DNA from: a bacterium
GTDB lineage: Bacteria; Bacillota; Bacilli; Lactobacillales; Streptococcaceae
Direction of reading: 5' to 3'
DNA: 64,000 nucleotides
Assembly: GCA_905221455.1 (NCBI GenBank)
Contig: CAJNDF010000002.1
Coordinates: forward strand, 1-64,000
Shown here: positions 1 through 9,175 of the stretch, piece after piece
How positions within the stretch are numbered: position 1 is the first letter of the stretch
How the letters are laid out: every line of letters begins with the position of its first letter
The notes under the pieces: generated by a model
The model's input: the letters and a program-made list of their open reading frames with translations, nothing else
The model's database searches: none
Told to the model about the DNA's origin: nothing
Position numbers and translations under genes: made by a program

Positions 1-561
1 AATGGCAAACCAGGTGGCACTGTTGAATTACCATTGAAAGAGAAAACTGGAAAAGAAATTCCAGAAGGAACTAAGTTTGAAAGTGATACCCCAGGCATCA
101 CAGTAGGCAAAGATGGTACAGTAACTGTCACAATTCCAGAAGGAGCGAAACCAGGCGATAAGATTACAGGAACAATCACAGTAACTTACCCAGATGGCTC
201 AAAAGATATCGTTCCAGTGGAAGTAACAGTTAGAGAGAAAGACAAAGACATCTACACGCCAGAGTACGACAAAGGAAACGGCAAACCAGGAACCAAGGTA
301 GAAATCCCAGTCACACCTAATACTAATGGAAATTCTGGTCAAGATACACCTGCACCAACAACTCCAACTCCAGATGCAGTTACTCCGAATGCAGAACAGG
401 TAGATCCTCAGACTACTATTGACAATGGAGCTAAATCAAATGATTCTCAAAATGTATTGCCAAATACAGGAACAGAATCAAATGCAACTCTTGCATCTCT
501 AGGACTTCTTGGTCTGCTAGGCGGTCTCGGACTTGCTCTTGGAAAGAAAAAAGAAGACTAA
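1..561 (+). CDS. LPXTG cell-wall-anchored surface protein, 3' end (partial)
   Basis: The reading frame is open from the first base, so only the last 186 residues are in the window. They comprise a beta-rich, Rib/alpha-type repeat (a 'YPDGSKDIVPVEV' core around residues 70-82), the start of another repeat ('NGKPGTKVEIPV'), a Pro/Thr-rich wall-spanning linker (about residues 105-150), and a complete sorting signal: LPNTG at residues 153-157, a Gly/Leu-rich membrane segment and a KKKED tail. Sortase A should cleave between T and G and link the protein to peptidoglycan. Function (adhesion or cell-wall decoration) cannot be read from this fragment. It has no operon partner downstream; a terminator follows. 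Confidence 0.9.
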   Translation, partial: NGKPGGTVELPLKEKTGKEIPEGTKFESDTPGITVGKDGTVTVTIPEGAKPGDKITGTITVTYPDGSKDIVPVEVTVREKDKDIYTPEYDKGNGKPGTKVEIPVTPNTNGNSGQDTPAPTTPTPDAVTPNAEQVDPQTTIDNGAKSNDSQNVLPNTGTESNATLASLGLLGLLGGLGLALGKKKED

Positions 562-672
562 AATAAAAATTTAGTCAACTGAACATTCATTCTTTTGTAT
601 TGTAAAGATAAACTAGATTGGTTCTGGGAATCGTGTTCGTCATAAAATACAAAGAATGTTTAGATAAAGAAA

Positions 673-724
673 GCGAACAATGCTAGGATTTTGTTAAAGG
701 GAATTCTAAGTATTGTTCGCTTTT
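673..724 (+). terminator. Rho-independent terminator after the LPXTG gene
   Basis: GCGAACAAT (673-681) and ATTGTTCGC (712-720) are a perfect 9-bp inverted repeat. Near-complementary bases extend the stem inward, and CTTTTG follows. The right arm ends only 8 bases before the hemW -10 box, so termination and the next promoter abut. A second, imperfect stem (582-601 with 646-660) lies upstream in the same 180-base gap. Confidence 0.75.
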
Positions 725-725
725 G

Positions 726-742
726 TGGTATAATAATTACTA
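726..742 (+). promoter_or_regulatory. Extended -10 promoter of hemW
   Basis: TGGTATAAT at 726-734 is a consensus extended -10 element. No convincing -35 is seen, as expected for the extended class. Only seven bases (735-741) separate it from the ATG at 742, so transcription probably starts at or within a base or two of the start codon. Confidence 0.65.
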
Positions 743-1872
743 TGCAGAAGAAACCAACGTCAGCCTATGTGCACATCCCATTTTGTACCCAGATTTGTTA
801 TTATTGCGACTTTTCAAAGGTCTTCATCAAGAATCAGCCAGTTGATAGCTATTTGGAGCATCTGCTGGAAGAGTTTCGTTTTTATGATATTCAAAAGTTG
901 AGAACTCTTTATATCGGTGGTGGTACACCGACAGCCCTGTCGGCTCCGCAACTGGAGGTGTTATTGAATGGCTTGACTAAAAACTTGGACTTGTCTGCCT
1001 TGCAAGAGTTGACCATTGAAGCCAATCCGGGCGACTTGGATACGGATAAGATAGCTGTTTTAAAGAACTCGGCTGTCAATCGTGTTTCGCTAGGTGTGCA
1101 AACCTTTGATGATAAGATGCTGAAAAAGATTGGGCGCAGTCATTTGGAGAAGGATATTTATGAAAATATCGACCGCCTGAAACTGGCTGGTTTTGACAAC
1201 ATCTCCATCGACTTGATTTATGCACTGCCTGGTCAGACCATGGAGCAAGTCAAGGAAAATGTGGCTAAGGCTATTGGACTGGATATTCCCCATATGAGTC
1301 TGTATAGCTTGATTTTGGAAAACCACACGGTCTTTATGAATCGGATGCGACGAGGGAAATTGCCTCTGCCTAAGGAGGAACTGGAAGCGGAGATGTTTGA
1401 GTACATCATTGCGGAGTTGGAGCGAGCTGGTTTTGAGCATTATGAGATTTCCAATTTCTCCAAACCTGGTTTTGAAAGCCGCCACAATCTCATGTACTGG
1501 GATAATGTTGAATACTATGGCATTGGTGCTGGGGCATCGGGTTATGTCAATGGTGTTCGTTATAAAAATCATGGTCCCATCCGTCATTATCTCAGTGCGG
1601 TTGAGGAAGGCAATGCTCGTATCACAGAAGAGCACCTGAGTCAAAAAGAGCAAATGGAAGAAGAAATGTTCTTAGGTCTCCGCAAGAAATCAGGAGTCTC
1701 CATGGCGCGATTTGAGGAAAAATTTGGACGGTCTTTCGATGTACTTTATGGAGAAATCGTCAGAGATTTGGTTCAACAAGGTCTCATGCAAATAGAGAAT
1801 GACCGAGTGCGTATGACAAAGAGAGGTCTCTTTTTGGGAGACACTGTAGCAGAACGATTTATTTTGGAGTAG
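742..1872 (+). CDS. hemW: HemW-type radical SAM protein (heme chaperone)
   Basis: 376 residues. The radical SAM cluster motif CX3CX2C is at Cys15, Cys19 and Cys22 ('FCTQICYYCDF'), followed by 'GGGTPT' near residue 60. The motif lacks the fourth cysteine (CXC) of true HemN coproporphyrinogen III dehydrogenases; this is the family hallmark of HemW, which binds heme and a 4Fe-4S cluster and is thought to deliver heme. Streptococci lack heme synthesis, so older 'coproporphyrinogen oxidase' labels are probably wrong here. I chose ATG 742. The longer frame back to a TTG at 691 would put the -10 box and a terminator arm inside the coding region. It heads a run of closely spaced genes to 4005. Confidence 0.9.
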   Translation: MQKKPTSAYVHIPFCTQICYYCDFSKVFIKNQPVDSYLEHLLEEFRFYDIQKLRTLYIGGGTPTALSAPQLEVLLNGLTKNLDLSALQELTIEANPGDLDTDKIAVLKNSAVNRVSLGVQTFDDKMLKKIGRSHLEKDIYENIDRLKLAGFDNISIDLIYALPGQTMEQVKENVAKAIGLDIPHMSLYSLILENHTVFMNRMRRGKLPLPKEELEAEMFEYIIAELERAGFEHYEISNFSKPGFESRHNLMYWDNVEYYGIGAGASGYVNGVRYKNHGPIRHYLSAVEEGNARITEEHLSQKEQMEEEMFLGLRKKSGVSMARFEEKFGRSFDVLYGEIVRDLVQQGLMQIENDRVRMTKRGLFLGDTVAERFILE

Positions 1873-1876
1873 GATA

Positions 1877-2614
1877 ATGGGCTTAACTTATCAAATGAAA
1901 ATGAAGATTCCTTTTGATATGGCTGACATGAACGGTCATATCAAACTTCCAGATGTGATTTTGCTGTCCCTGCAAGTTTCAGGGATGCAGTCGATTGAAC
2001 TGGGAGTTAGTGATAAGACCATTTTGGAGGACTATAATCTGGTTTGGATTATCACAGAATATGATATTGAGGTGGTTCGTTTGCCTCGTTTTGCGGAAGA
2101 AATTACCATCGAAACGGAAGCTTTGAGCTACAATCGACTCTTTTGCTATCGTCGATTTACCATTTATGATGAAGCAGGGCAGGAACTCATCCACATGATG
2201 GCGACCTTTGTTTTGATGGACCGAGACAGTCGAAAAGTCCATGTAGTCGAACCTGAGATTGTGGCTCCTTACCAGTCTGAGTTTGATAAAAAGCTCATTC
2301 GTGGGCCAAAGTATGAGCTCTTGAAAGAGCCAATCAGCAAGGATTACCATGTTCGTTTTTACGACTTGGATATGAATGGTCATGTCAATAACAGTAAATA
2401 CTTGGATTGGATTTTTGAGGTCATGGGAGCGGATTTTTTGACCCAGTATATTCCCAAGAAAATCAATCTCAAGTATGTCAAGGAAGTTCGACCAGGTGGG
2501 GTGATTACATCGACTGTTGAACGGACTGGACTGGAAAGCAAGCATGAGATTACAAGCGATGGAGCTACCAATGCCCAGGCTATCATCACTTGGCAAGAAA
2601 TAAAAAAGGATTAG
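1877..2614 (+). CDS. Acyl-ACP thioesterase
   Basis: 245 residues, the usual length for bacterial acyl-[acyl carrier protein] thioesterases of the plant FatA/FatB superfamily. These hydrolyse long-chain acyl-ACP in the cytoplasm and release free fatty acid. Two hot-dog halves are visible: the first starts with '[10 protein letters not shown]', the second holds '[16 protein letters not shown]' with the presumed catalytic Asp165, Asn167 and His169. It starts 4 bases after hemW and ends 10 bases before the next gene, so it is co-transcribed with both. Confidence 0.87.
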   Translation: MGLTYQMKMKIPFDMADMNGHIKLPDVILLSLQVSGMQSIELGVSDKTILEDYNLVWIITEYDIEVVRLPRFAEEITIETEALSYNRLFCYRRFTIYDEAGQELIHMMATFVLMDRDSRKVHVVEPEIVAPYQSEFDKKLIRGPKYELLKEPISKDYHVRFYDLDMNGHVNNSKYLDWIFEVMGADFLTQYIPKKINLKYVKEVRPGGVITSTVERTGLESKHEITSDGATNAQAIITWQEIKKD

Positions 2615-2624
2615 GGTAAAATAT

Positions 2625-3398
2625 ATGAAATACAAAGGCTATTTAATTGATTTAGACGGTACTATTTATAAGGGCAAAGACCGAATCCCGGCTGGAGAGG
2701 CTTTTGTCCATGAATTGCAAAAGCGGGACATTCCCTATCTCTTTGTAACCAACAACACAACTCGTACTCCCGAGAGTGTTCAGGAGATGCTATCTCAGAA
2801 TTTTAACATCGATACGCCCCTGTCGACTGTATACACAGCGACCTTGGCAACTATCGACTATATGAATGACTTGGGACTGGAAAAGACGGTCTATGTCATC
2901 GGAGAAGCCGGGCTCAAGGAAGCCATCAAGGCGGCTGGTTATGTCGAAGACAAGGAAAATCCTGCCTATGTGGTAGTAGGACTGGACTGGCAAGTCGACT
3001 ATGAAAAATTTGCAACAGCAACTCTGGCGATTCAAAAGGGTGCCCATTTTATCGGAACCAACCCTGACCTCAACATCCCGACAGAACGCGGTCTTTTGCC
3101 TGGTGCTGGTTCACTGATTACCCTTCTTGAAGTGGCAACACGAGTAAATCCTGTTTATATTGGGAAACCAAATGCCATCATTATGGACAAGGCGGTTGAG
3201 CACTTAGGCTTGGAACGGGAAGAGTTGATTATGGTTGGAGATAACTATTTAACAGATATCCGAGCAGGGATTGATAACGGCATTCCAACGCTCTTGGTGA
3301 CGACCGGTTTTACCAAGGCAGAAGAAGTAGCAGACCTGCCAATCGCACCGACTCATGTGGTTTCTAGCCTTGCGGAGTGGAACTTTGATGAAAACTAA
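2625..3398 (+). CDS. HAD-superfamily IIA sugar-phosphatase-like hydrolase (NagD/YutF type)
   Basis: 257 residues, matching the NagD/YutF subfamily of HAD phosphatases. Motif I 'DLDGTIYKG' gives the nucleophile Asp9 and acid/base Asp11. A Thr-rich motif II ('[11 protein letters not shown]') follows, then the large C2a cap, and motif IV '[10 protein letters not shown]' near residue 204 for Mg2+ binding. The physiological substrate is unknown; homologues dephosphorylate nucleotides and sugar phosphates. The end overlaps the start of the following membrane-protein gene by 11 bases. Confidence 0.88.
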   Translation: MKYKGYLIDLDGTIYKGKDRIPAGEAFVHELQKRDIPYLFVTNNTTRTPESVQEMLSQNFNIDTPLSTVYTATLATIDYMNDLGLEKTVYVIGEAGLKEAIKAAGYVEDKENPAYVVVGLDWQVDYEKFATATLAIQKGAHFIGTNPDLNIPTERGLLPGAGSLITLLEVATRVNPVYIGKPNAIIMDKAVEHLGLEREELIMVGDNYLTDIRAGIDNGIPTLLVTTGFTKAEEVADLPIAPTHVVSSLAEWNFDEN

Positions 3399-4005
3399 AC
3401 TGACCTTTTGGGGCTCTATGCTCTTTCTCCTGTCCCTCTCAATCCTTCTGACCATTTATCTGGCTTGGATTTTCTATCCGCTGGAGATTCAGTGGCTGAA
3501 CTTAACGAATCGAGTTTATCTAAAACCAGAAACTATTCAGTACAACTTTCATATCTTGATGAATTACCTGACCAATCCATTTAGTCAGGTTCTAGATATG
3601 CCAGATTTTCGTTCATCAGCAGCTGGTCTGCACCACTTTGCGGTGGTGAAGAACCTCTTTCACTTGGTGCAGCTAGTTGCCCTAGTGACACTGCCAAGTT
3701 TCTATTTCTTTGTCAAAGGGATTGTGAAAAAAGGCTTCTTGTCTCTATTTAGTAAAGGGCTTCTGACTCTAGTGGTTTTGCCTTTACTGATTGGACTTGG
3801 GGGAGTTTTGATTGGTTTTGACCAATTCTTTACCCTTTTCCATCAAATTCTCTTTGTGGGAGATGATACCTGGCTTTTTGACCCAGCCAAGGATCCAGTG
3901 ATTCTGATTTTGCCAGAGATTTTCTTCCTACATGCCTTCATCCTCTTTTTCGCCCTCTATGAAAGCTTCTTTGGCTATCTGTATCTGAAAAGTCGTAGGA
4001 AATAA
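3388..4005 (+). CDS. TIGR01906-type integral membrane protein
   Basis: 205 residues with about four to five hydrophobic segments (near the N-terminus, about 90-115, 125-150 and 175-200). The sequence resembles a family of streptococcal/lactobacillal membrane proteins of unknown function usually placed after a NagD-type gene. Start ATG 3388 overlaps the previous stop and has a GGAG-type site upstream (about 3374). A 33-base-longer frame exists but would sit deeper inside the NagD gene. No catalytic motif is seen. Confidence 0.78.
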   Translation: MKTKLTFWGSMLFLLSLSILLTIYLAWIFYPLEIQWLNLTNRVYLKPETIQYNFHILMNYLTNPFSQVLDMPDFRSSAAGLHHFAVVKNLFHLVQLVALVTLPSFYFFVKGIVKKGFLSLFSKGLLTLVVLPLLIGLGGVLIGFDQFFTLFHQILFVGDDTWLFDPAKDPVILILPEIFFLHAFILFFALYESFFGYLYLKSRRK

Positions 4006-4107
4006 TACTAAGATGTTCTTATTTTTAATAAATAAGTTAGGTATGTGATTTGAAACTATTGTCAAGAATGAATTAACCAAATCCAATTGTGTCAATCGTT
4101 TGCAAAC

Positions 4108-4140
4108 AGTCTATTTTTCTTGAAAAAATAGGCTTTTTTT
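4108..4140 (+). terminator. Terminator of the hemW-to-membrane-protein operon
   Basis: AGTCTATTTTT-CTTG-AAAAAATAGGCT forms a long A/T stem with a 4-base loop, followed by a run of seven T. It ends the first operon; the rest of the 209-base gap holds the spx promoter. Confidence 0.75.
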
Positions 4141-4151
4141 CTAAAAATCCC

Positions 4152-4180
4152 TAGTCAAGCGCTTTATTTTTTTGTATAAT
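4152..4180 (+). promoter_or_regulatory. Promoter of spx
   Basis: TAGTCA (4152-4157), a 17-base spacer and TATAAT (4175-4180), 34 bases before the spx ATG. Confidence 0.6.
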
Positions 4181-4214
4181 AGAATTAGCAAAGTATAGAT
4201 AAGAAGAGAAAAGC

Positions 4215-4616
4215 ATGATTACACTATTTCTATCACCGAGCTGTACTTCATGTCGTAAGGCAAAGGCCTGGTTAGAAAAACATAAGGTGCCCTTTGAGGA
4301 GCACAATATTATGACCAGTCCTTTAACAAGAAAGGAATTGCAACACATTCTTTCCTTGACCGAAAATGGTACTGATGACATCATTTCAACTCGTTCAAAA
4401 ATTTTTCAAAAATTAGATATTGATGTAGAAAGTATTTCGGTATCGGAATTGCTTCATTTGATTGAGCAGTACCCTAGTCTTTTGCGTCGTCCAATTATTA
4501 TCGATGCCAAACGCATGCAGATCGGTTTTAATGAAGATGAGATTCGTGCTTTTCTCCCTCGTAGTTATCGTAAGCAAGAACTAAAAGAAGCAAGAATGAG
4601 AGCTGGTATTAGTTAA
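4215..4616 (+). CDS. spx: Spx-family transcriptional regulator
   Basis: 133 residues, the standard Spx/MgsR/ArsC-like length. The redox switch CXXC is Cys10-Cys13 ('[13 protein letters not shown]'), and the conserved 'RRPIIID' segment is near residue 92. Spx proteins bind the RNA polymerase alpha C-terminal domain and adjust transcription in thiol/oxidative stress; streptococci usually carry two paralogues with partly distinct roles (stress, competence), and which one this is cannot be told here. It has its own promoter and overlaps the next start (TAATG), so it leads an operon of at least four genes. Confidence 0.9.
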   Translation: MITLFLSPSCTSCRKAKAWLEKHKVPFEEHNIMTSPLTRKELQHILSLTENGTDDIISTRSKIFQKLDIDVESISVSELLHLIEQYPSLLRRPIIIDAKRMQIGFNEDEIRAFLPRSYRKQELKEARMRAGIS

Positions 4617-4894
4617 TGAACAAACAGTATAGTTACCCACTAGATTTGTCGTGGAGCACTGAAGAACTTGCTTCAGTGCTTTCTTTTTTTAATGATGTTG
4701 AAGCTGCTTATGAAGGCAAGGTAGAGGCTAGAAAGCTACTAAACTCCTATAAGGGATTCAAATTGGTTGTGCCAAGCAAGAGCGAAGAGAAACGTTTAGG
4801 ACGAGAATTTGAAACGGTTAGTGGCTATTCGCTTTACCGAGCAGTTCAGGCTGCCAAGGAAAAAGGGGAAGGAAAGATTTCTCTTGGAAAGTAA
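4616..4894 (+). CDS. UPF0223 family protein
   Basis: 92 residues, the expected size of the UPF0223 family of small Firmicute proteins ('[20 protein letters not shown]' start). No function is established. The ATG overlaps the spx stop and its own stop lies inside the start of the next gene, so translation is probably coupled on both sides. Confidence 0.88.
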   Translation: MNKQYSYPLDLSWSTEELASVLSFFNDVEAAYEGKVEARKLLNSYKGFKLVVPSKSEEKRLGREFETVSGYSLYRAVQAAKEKGEGKISLGK

Positions 4895-5657
4895 ATTTGA
4901 ATTTGCTAAAGAGCTAATTAAGAAAGCGGGCCAGTACATCCTTGACCACATGCAGGAAGACTTACAGGTTGAGACCAAGTCCTCTCCGACAGACTTGGTG
5001 ACCAGACTGGACAAGGAAGTTCAGGAGTTTTTGGTTAGTGAGATTTTGTCCCGTTATCCTGAGGATAAGATTTGTGCTGAGGAAGGTTGTCTGCGAGCCT
5101 CGGTTCAAGAGGGCAAGGTTTGGGTCATTGATCCCATTGATGGGACCAATAATTTTGTAGCCCAGCAGGAAGATTTTGCTGTTATGATGGCTTATTTTGA
5201 AAATGGTCAGGGACAGTTTGGTATGATTTATGATGTGGTCAAAGGGGATTGTTATCAAGGTGGTGGTAAGTTTCCAGTTTGCCGAAATGATCAGCCCCTA
5301 GCTCCCTTTAAAGCCAAACCACTTGGAGATTTTCTCATTGCAGGAAATAGTGGTATGCTGGAAACCAATGAATGGGGGCTGGCTGATTTGAGCCGAGCTG
5401 TTCTTGGTGTTCGTGTCTATGGGAGTGCGGCCATTAGTTTTGCCAAGATTTTGTCAGGGCGTTTGTTGACCTATGTCACCTATCTGCAACCATGGGATTA
5501 TGCTGCAGCTAGTATTTTAGGTGAAAGTCTGGGTTATCGTGTGGTGACCCTTTCTGGTGAAGCTCCTGATTTTCAAACTAGACAGCCTGTCATGATGGTG
5601 CCTCTTGAGATGCAGGAGGAAATTCAGTCCTATATTTACGAAAGGAAAAGAACTTAA
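4884..5657 (+). CDS. Inositol monophosphatase family protein
   Basis: 257 residues. The metal-binding motif '[12 protein letters not shown]' provides Asp83, Asp86 and Thr88; 'AEEG' upstream (about residue 66) and 'PWDYAAA' near residue 203 complete the Mg2+ site. This fold covers inositol monophosphatase, SuhB, CysQ/3'-phosphoadenosine phosphatases and related enzymes, so the exact substrate is open. I chose the TTG at 4884: GGGGAAGGAAAG lies 8 bases upstream and it overlaps the previous stop by 11 bases. A longer frame to a TTG at 4809 would lie almost wholly inside UPF0223. Confidence 0.87.
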   Translation: MESKFEFAKELIKKAGQYILDHMQEDLQVETKSSPTDLVTRLDKEVQEFLVSEILSRYPEDKICAEEGCLRASVQEGKVWVIDPIDGTNNFVAQQEDFAVMMAYFENGQGQFGMIYDVVKGDCYQGGGKFPVCRNDQPLAPFKAKPLGDFLIAGNSGMLETNEWGLADLSRAVLGVRVYGSAAISFAKILSGRLLTYVTYLQPWDYAAASILGESLGYRVVTLSGEAPDFQTRQPVMMVPLEMQEEIQSYIYERKRT

Positions 5658-6962
5658 ATGCAATTTCCAGAAGGATTTGTTGAAAAATATGAAGAGATAC
5701 TAGGAGATGAGGCAAGAGATTTTCTTGCCTCTTTTGAGGAGGAAGCGGTTTCGGCTTTTCGGGTCAATCCCTTAAAAGAAGAGCAACTTTCCTTTTCTGA
5801 TCCCATTCCTCAAACCCCTTGGGGCCACTATGGGAAGGTTTCAGGAAAATCGCCTGAGCATGCTACTGGTTTGGTTTATTCGCAAGAACCCGCTGCTCAA
5901 ATGGTGGCTCAGGTAGCCCAGCCCAGTCCTGGAATGAAGGTATTGGACCTAGCAGCTGCACCGGGTGGCAAATCAACTCAACTAGCAGCCTATCTAGCAG
6001 GAGAAGGCCTCCTTGTTTCCAATGAAATCTCAAGCAAACGGGCTAAGATTTTAGTAGAAAACATGGAGCGATTTGGAGCGACAAATGTCGTGGTGACCAA
6101 TGAATCTGCTGATCGCTTGGCCAAGGTCTTTAAAGGCTATTTTGATCTCATTGTCCTTGATGCCCCTTGCTCTGGTGAAGGGATGTTCCGTAAGCAACCA
6201 GATGCTATGGACTATTGGAGTCTCGATTATCCGAGTCAATGTGCTAGCTTGCAAAGAGAAATTCTGGAGGATGCAGTGACCATGTTAGCTGAAGGTGGTC
6301 GTCTGGTTTATTCGACCTGTACTTGGGCACCTGAGGAAAACGAAGAGATTGTCAATTGGCTGCTAGCAGAGTATGATTTTGATTTGTTGCCTGTTGAACA
6401 TATCAATGGAATGGTAGCGGGAATTGACCTGCCAGAAACGGCTCGGATGTATCCCCATCATTTTAAGGGAGAAGGACAGTTTGTAGCCCATCTACAGTTT
6501 AAAGGTGAAAATCCTGCCCCTAAATGTAAGGCAAGCAAGAGCAACCTCAGCCGGGAACAAGTTGCCTTGTGGCAGGAATTTGCCCAAAATCACTTGAAAG
6601 TTAATCTACCGGGTATCTTGCAGACTTTTGGAGATCAGCTTTATTTATTGCCAGAACTCTTGCCAGATCTAGGGAAGCTCAAGATTGCTCGCAATGGACT
6701 GCATCTGGGAACTTTTAAGAAGAAACGCTTTGAGCCTAGTTTTGCTCTTGGTCTAGCCTTGAAACCGAGTCAGGTAAAGCAGTCGGTTGAAATTGACCAA
6801 GAAGCATTTGTAAAGTATGTGGCTGGAGAAACCATTCAGCTGTCGGAAAGTCTGCCAAATGGTTGGTACCAAGTTTTGGTTCAAGGAAATGGCTTGGGTT
6901 TTGCTAAGGTGACTGGAAATGTTTTGAAAAATTATTTTCCTAAAGGCCTCAGATTCAAGTGA
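5658..6962 (+). CDS. rsmF: RsmF/NOL1-NOP2-sun rRNA (cytosine-C5) methyltransferase
   Basis: 434 residues. The Rossmann SAM site is 'VLDLAAAPGGKSTQLA' (about residues 94-109). Cys171 in 'DAPCSGEG' and catalytic Cys221 in 'YSTCTWAPEENE' are the paired cysteines of RNA m5C methyltransferases. A C-terminal RsmF-type/PUA-like extension follows from about residue 280. It should modify 16S rRNA in the cytoplasm; the precise cytosine is not deducible. The ATG follows the previous stop directly. It ends the spx operon. Confidence 0.9.
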   Translation: MQFPEGFVEKYEEILGDEARDFLASFEEEAVSAFRVNPLKEEQLSFSDPIPQTPWGHYGKVSGKSPEHATGLVYSQEPAAQMVAQVAQPSPGMKVLDLAAAPGGKSTQLAAYLAGEGLLVSNEISSKRAKILVENMERFGATNVVVTNESADRLAKVFKGYFDLIVLDAPCSGEGMFRKQPDAMDYWSLDYPSQCASLQREILEDAVTMLAEGGRLVYSTCTWAPEENEEIVNWLLAEYDFDLLPVEHINGMVAGIDLPETARMYPHHFKGEGQFVAHLQFKGENPAPKCKASKSNLSREQVALWQEFAQNHLKVNLPGILQTFGDQLYLLPELLPDLGKLKIARNGLHLGTFKKKRFEPSFALGLALKPSQVKQSVEIDQEAFVKYVAGETIQLSESLPNGWYQVLVQGNGLGFAKVTGNVLKNYFPKGLRFK

Positions 6963-7087
6963 AAATGCTAGTCAAAGTAGCTTGTCTATGTTATAGTGGA
7001 AGTATGGATTTTTTTCAAATTGTCTTTCATTTTTAGTCAAAATTGGGGGAGAAGATAACTAAGCAAATTTCTAGTTAAACCAAGCTA

Positions 7088-7284
7088 ATACTCTTCGAAA
7101 ATCTCTTCAAACCGCGTCAACGTCGCCTTGCCGTATGTATGGTTACTGACTTCGTCAGTTCTATCCACAACCTCAAAACAGTGTTTTGAGCTGACTTCGT
7201 CAGTCTTATCTACAACCTCAAAGCGGTGCTTTGAGCAGCCTGCGGCTAGTTTCCTAGTTTGCTCTTTGATTTTCATTGAGTATA
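7088..7284 (+). repeat. BOX element (boxA-boxB-boxC)
   Basis: Starts ATACTCTTCGAAAATC and ends TTTTCATTGAGTATA. The left module contains CGTCAACGTCGCCTTGCCGTA, one mismatch from the complement of the classic BOXA1R primer site. One boxB unit (stem CTCAAAACAGTGTTTTGAG, TGACTTCGTCAG) and boxC follow. It fills most of the 417-base gap between rsmF and pstS. Apparent short ORFs across it are repeat artefacts. The remaining 95 bases before pstS contain only its ribosome-binding site with certainty; the boxC edge gives TATAAG, a poor -10. Confidence 0.92.
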
Positions 7285-7379
7285 AGAACTTTAGTTGGCT
7301 CCCAATTTTCAAAAGGAAAACATAAATAAATAGTTGAAAAAATTCACAGCATTCACCATTATTTTCAAGGAGAAAAACA

Positions 7380-8258
7380 GTGAAAAAAAGGAAAAAACTC
7401 GCTCTATCCCTTGCGGCTCTTTTGCTGGCAGGTTCTTTGGCGGGATGTGCTAGCTGGATTGATCGTGGAGAATCCATGACAGCTGTTGGCTCAACGGCTC
7501 TTCAGCCCTTGGTCGAAGCAGCAGCAGATGAATTCGGATCTATGCACGTTGGGAAAACAGTCAACGTCCAAGGTGGAGGATCTGGTACAGGTCTGTCTCA
7601 GGTTCAATCTGGAGCCGTTGATGTAGGAAATTCAGACGTATTTGCCGAGGAAAAAGACGGTATCAACGCCTCAGCCCTAGTGGACCACAAGGTTGCGGTA
7701 GCGGGCTTGGCGGTGATTGTAAACAAGGAAGTTGATGTTGAAAATCTAACAACTGAACAACTCCGTAGCATCTTCACAGGTCAAGTGACCAACTGGAAAG
7801 AAGTCGGTGGGAAAGACCTAGCCATTTCCATTATCAACCGCGCGGCAAGTTCTGGTTCGCGTGCAACCTTTGATAGTGTTGTCATGGATGGTCAATCTGC
7901 CGTACAGAGTCAAGAACAGGATTCAAATGGGATGGTCAAAAACATTGTTTCCCAGACACCAGGAGCCATTTCTTACCTAGCCTTTGCCTATGTGGATGAC
8001 TCGGTGAAACGCATGAAGTTGAACGGCTATGAGCCGATTGCAGAAAATGTAACAACCAATAACTGGCCTTTGTGGTCTTATGAACACATGTATACCCTAG
8101 GTCAGCCAAATGAATTGGTGGCAGAGTTTCTCAACTTTGTCCTCTCAGATGAAGCACAAAGCGGAATCGTTAAGGGGATGGGCTATATTTCTGTCAAGGA
8201 AATGAAGGTTGAAAAAGATGCTGTCGGAACGGTGACAGCACTAGAAGGGAGTCAATAA
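7380..8258 (+). CDS. pstS: Phosphate ABC transporter substrate-binding lipoprotein PstS
   Basis: 292 residues beginning with GTG, preceded by AAGGAG. A lipoprotein signal is clear: KKRKK charged start, hydrophobic core, lipobox LAGC with Cys23. The mature protein carries PstS phosphate-loop signatures: '[10 protein letters not shown]', 'GGGSGTGL', 'VGNSDV' and '[11 protein letters not shown]'. It captures inorganic phosphate outside the membrane and hands it to PstCA. It is the first of six genes linked by overlaps or gaps of 8-12 bases; the stop overlaps the pstC ATG. Confidence 0.95.
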   Translation: MKKRKKLALSLAALLLAGSLAGCASWIDRGESMTAVGSTALQPLVEAAADEFGSMHVGKTVNVQGGGSGTGLSQVQSGAVDVGNSDVFAEEKDGINASALVDHKVAVAGLAVIVNKEVDVENLTTEQLRSIFTGQVTNWKEVGGKDLAISIINRAASSGSRATFDSVVMDGQSAVQSQEQDSNGMVKNIVSQTPGAISYLAFAYVDDSVKRMKLNGYEPIAENVTTNNWPLWSYEHMYTLGQPNELVAEFLNFVLSDEAQSGIVKGMGYISVKEMKVEKDAVGTVTALEGSQ

Positions 8259-9175
8259 TGAATCAAGAAGAATTAGCTAAAAAATTACTTTCTCCCTCAA
8301 AGAACTCTCGTCTAGAGAAACTAGGAAAAGGCTTGACCTTTGCCTGTCTGTCTTTGATTGTTATCATCGTGGCCATGATTTTGATTTTTGTAGCCCAAAA
8401 AGGTTTGTCGACCTTCTTTGTCAATGGAGTCAATATCTTTGATTTCCTATTTGGCCAAACTTGGAATCCTTCAGGTAAACAATTTGGTGCCCTTCCTATG
8501 ATTTTGGGTTCCTTTATTGTCACAATCCTGTCAGCTCTTATCGCAACTCCTTTTGCCATCGGAGCAGCGGTTTTTATGACTGAAGTTTCACCAAAAGGTG
8601 CGAGAATCTTGCAACCAGCCATTGAATTGCTGGTCGGGATTCCTTCAGTCGTCTATGGATTTATCGGTTTGCAGGTCGTAGTTCCCTTTGTCCGTGGTGT
8701 CTTTGGTGGAACTGGTTTTGGAATTTTGTCAGGGATTTTCGTTCTCTTTGTCATGATTTTACCGACGGTAACCTTTATGACAACGGATAGTTTGCGTGCG
8801 GTGCCTCGTCACTACCGTGAAGCTAGTTTGGCCATGGGAGCCACTCGCTGGCAAACCATCTGGCGAGTGACCTTGAAAGCAGCCCGTTCAGGGATTTTCA
8901 CAGCGGTGGTTTTTGGGATGGCACGTGCCTTTGGTGAGGCCTTGGCCATTCAGATGGTGGTCGGAAACTCAGCCGTTGTCCCAACTTCATTGACAACACC
9001 TGCCGCGACCTTGACCTCTGTTTTGACCATGGGTATCGGAAATACCGTTATGGGAACAGTTGACAATAACGTTCTCTGGTCACTGGCCTTAGTCTTGCTC
9101 TTGATGAGTTTGGCCTTCAACAGTGTGATTAAATTGATTACTAAAGAAAGAGGAAAGAAAAACTATGCACGCTAA
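8258..9175 (+). CDS. pstC: Phosphate ABC transporter permease PstC
   Basis: 305 residues with six predicted membrane spans. It has the cytoplasmic coupling motif ('REASLAMGATRWQTIWRVTLKAA') typical of binding-protein-dependent permeases. It overlaps pstS at the start and pstA by 11 bases. It pairs with PstA to form the membrane channel. Confidence 0.94.
   Translation: MNQEELAKKLLSPSKNSRLEKLGKGLTFACLSLIVIIVAMILIFVAQKGLSTFFVNGVNIFDFLFGQTWNPSGKQFGALPMILGSFIVTILSALIATPFAIGAAVFMTEVSPKGARILQPAIELLVGIPSVVYGFIGLQVVVPFVRGVFGGTGFGILSGIFVLFVMILPTVTFMTTDSLRAVPRHYREASLAMGATRWQTIWRVTLKAARSGIFTAVVFGMARAFGEALAIQMVVGNSAVVPTSLTTPAATLTSVLTMGIGNTVMGTVDNNVLWSLALVLLLMSLAFNSVIKLITKERGKKNYAR

Noticed and set aside
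691..741. Longer hemW start at TTG 691
   Set aside because: It would place the -10 box and the right arm of a terminator inside the coding sequence, and adds residues absent from the family.
7128..7325. 65-codon ORF inside the 7088 BOX element (and similar ones at 7085-7477 minus, 49854-50069 and 58925-59107)
   Set aside because: The translations are the BOX repeat read in different frames (repeated 'TTSKQCFE'-like strings); no ribosome site and no independent conservation signal.
7335..7360. Possible Pho box (TTCACA-GCA-TTCACC) before pstS
   Set aside because: Only two units with 9-base period, whereas known Gram-positive PhoP/PnpR boxes have several hexamers with about 11-base period; too weak to call.
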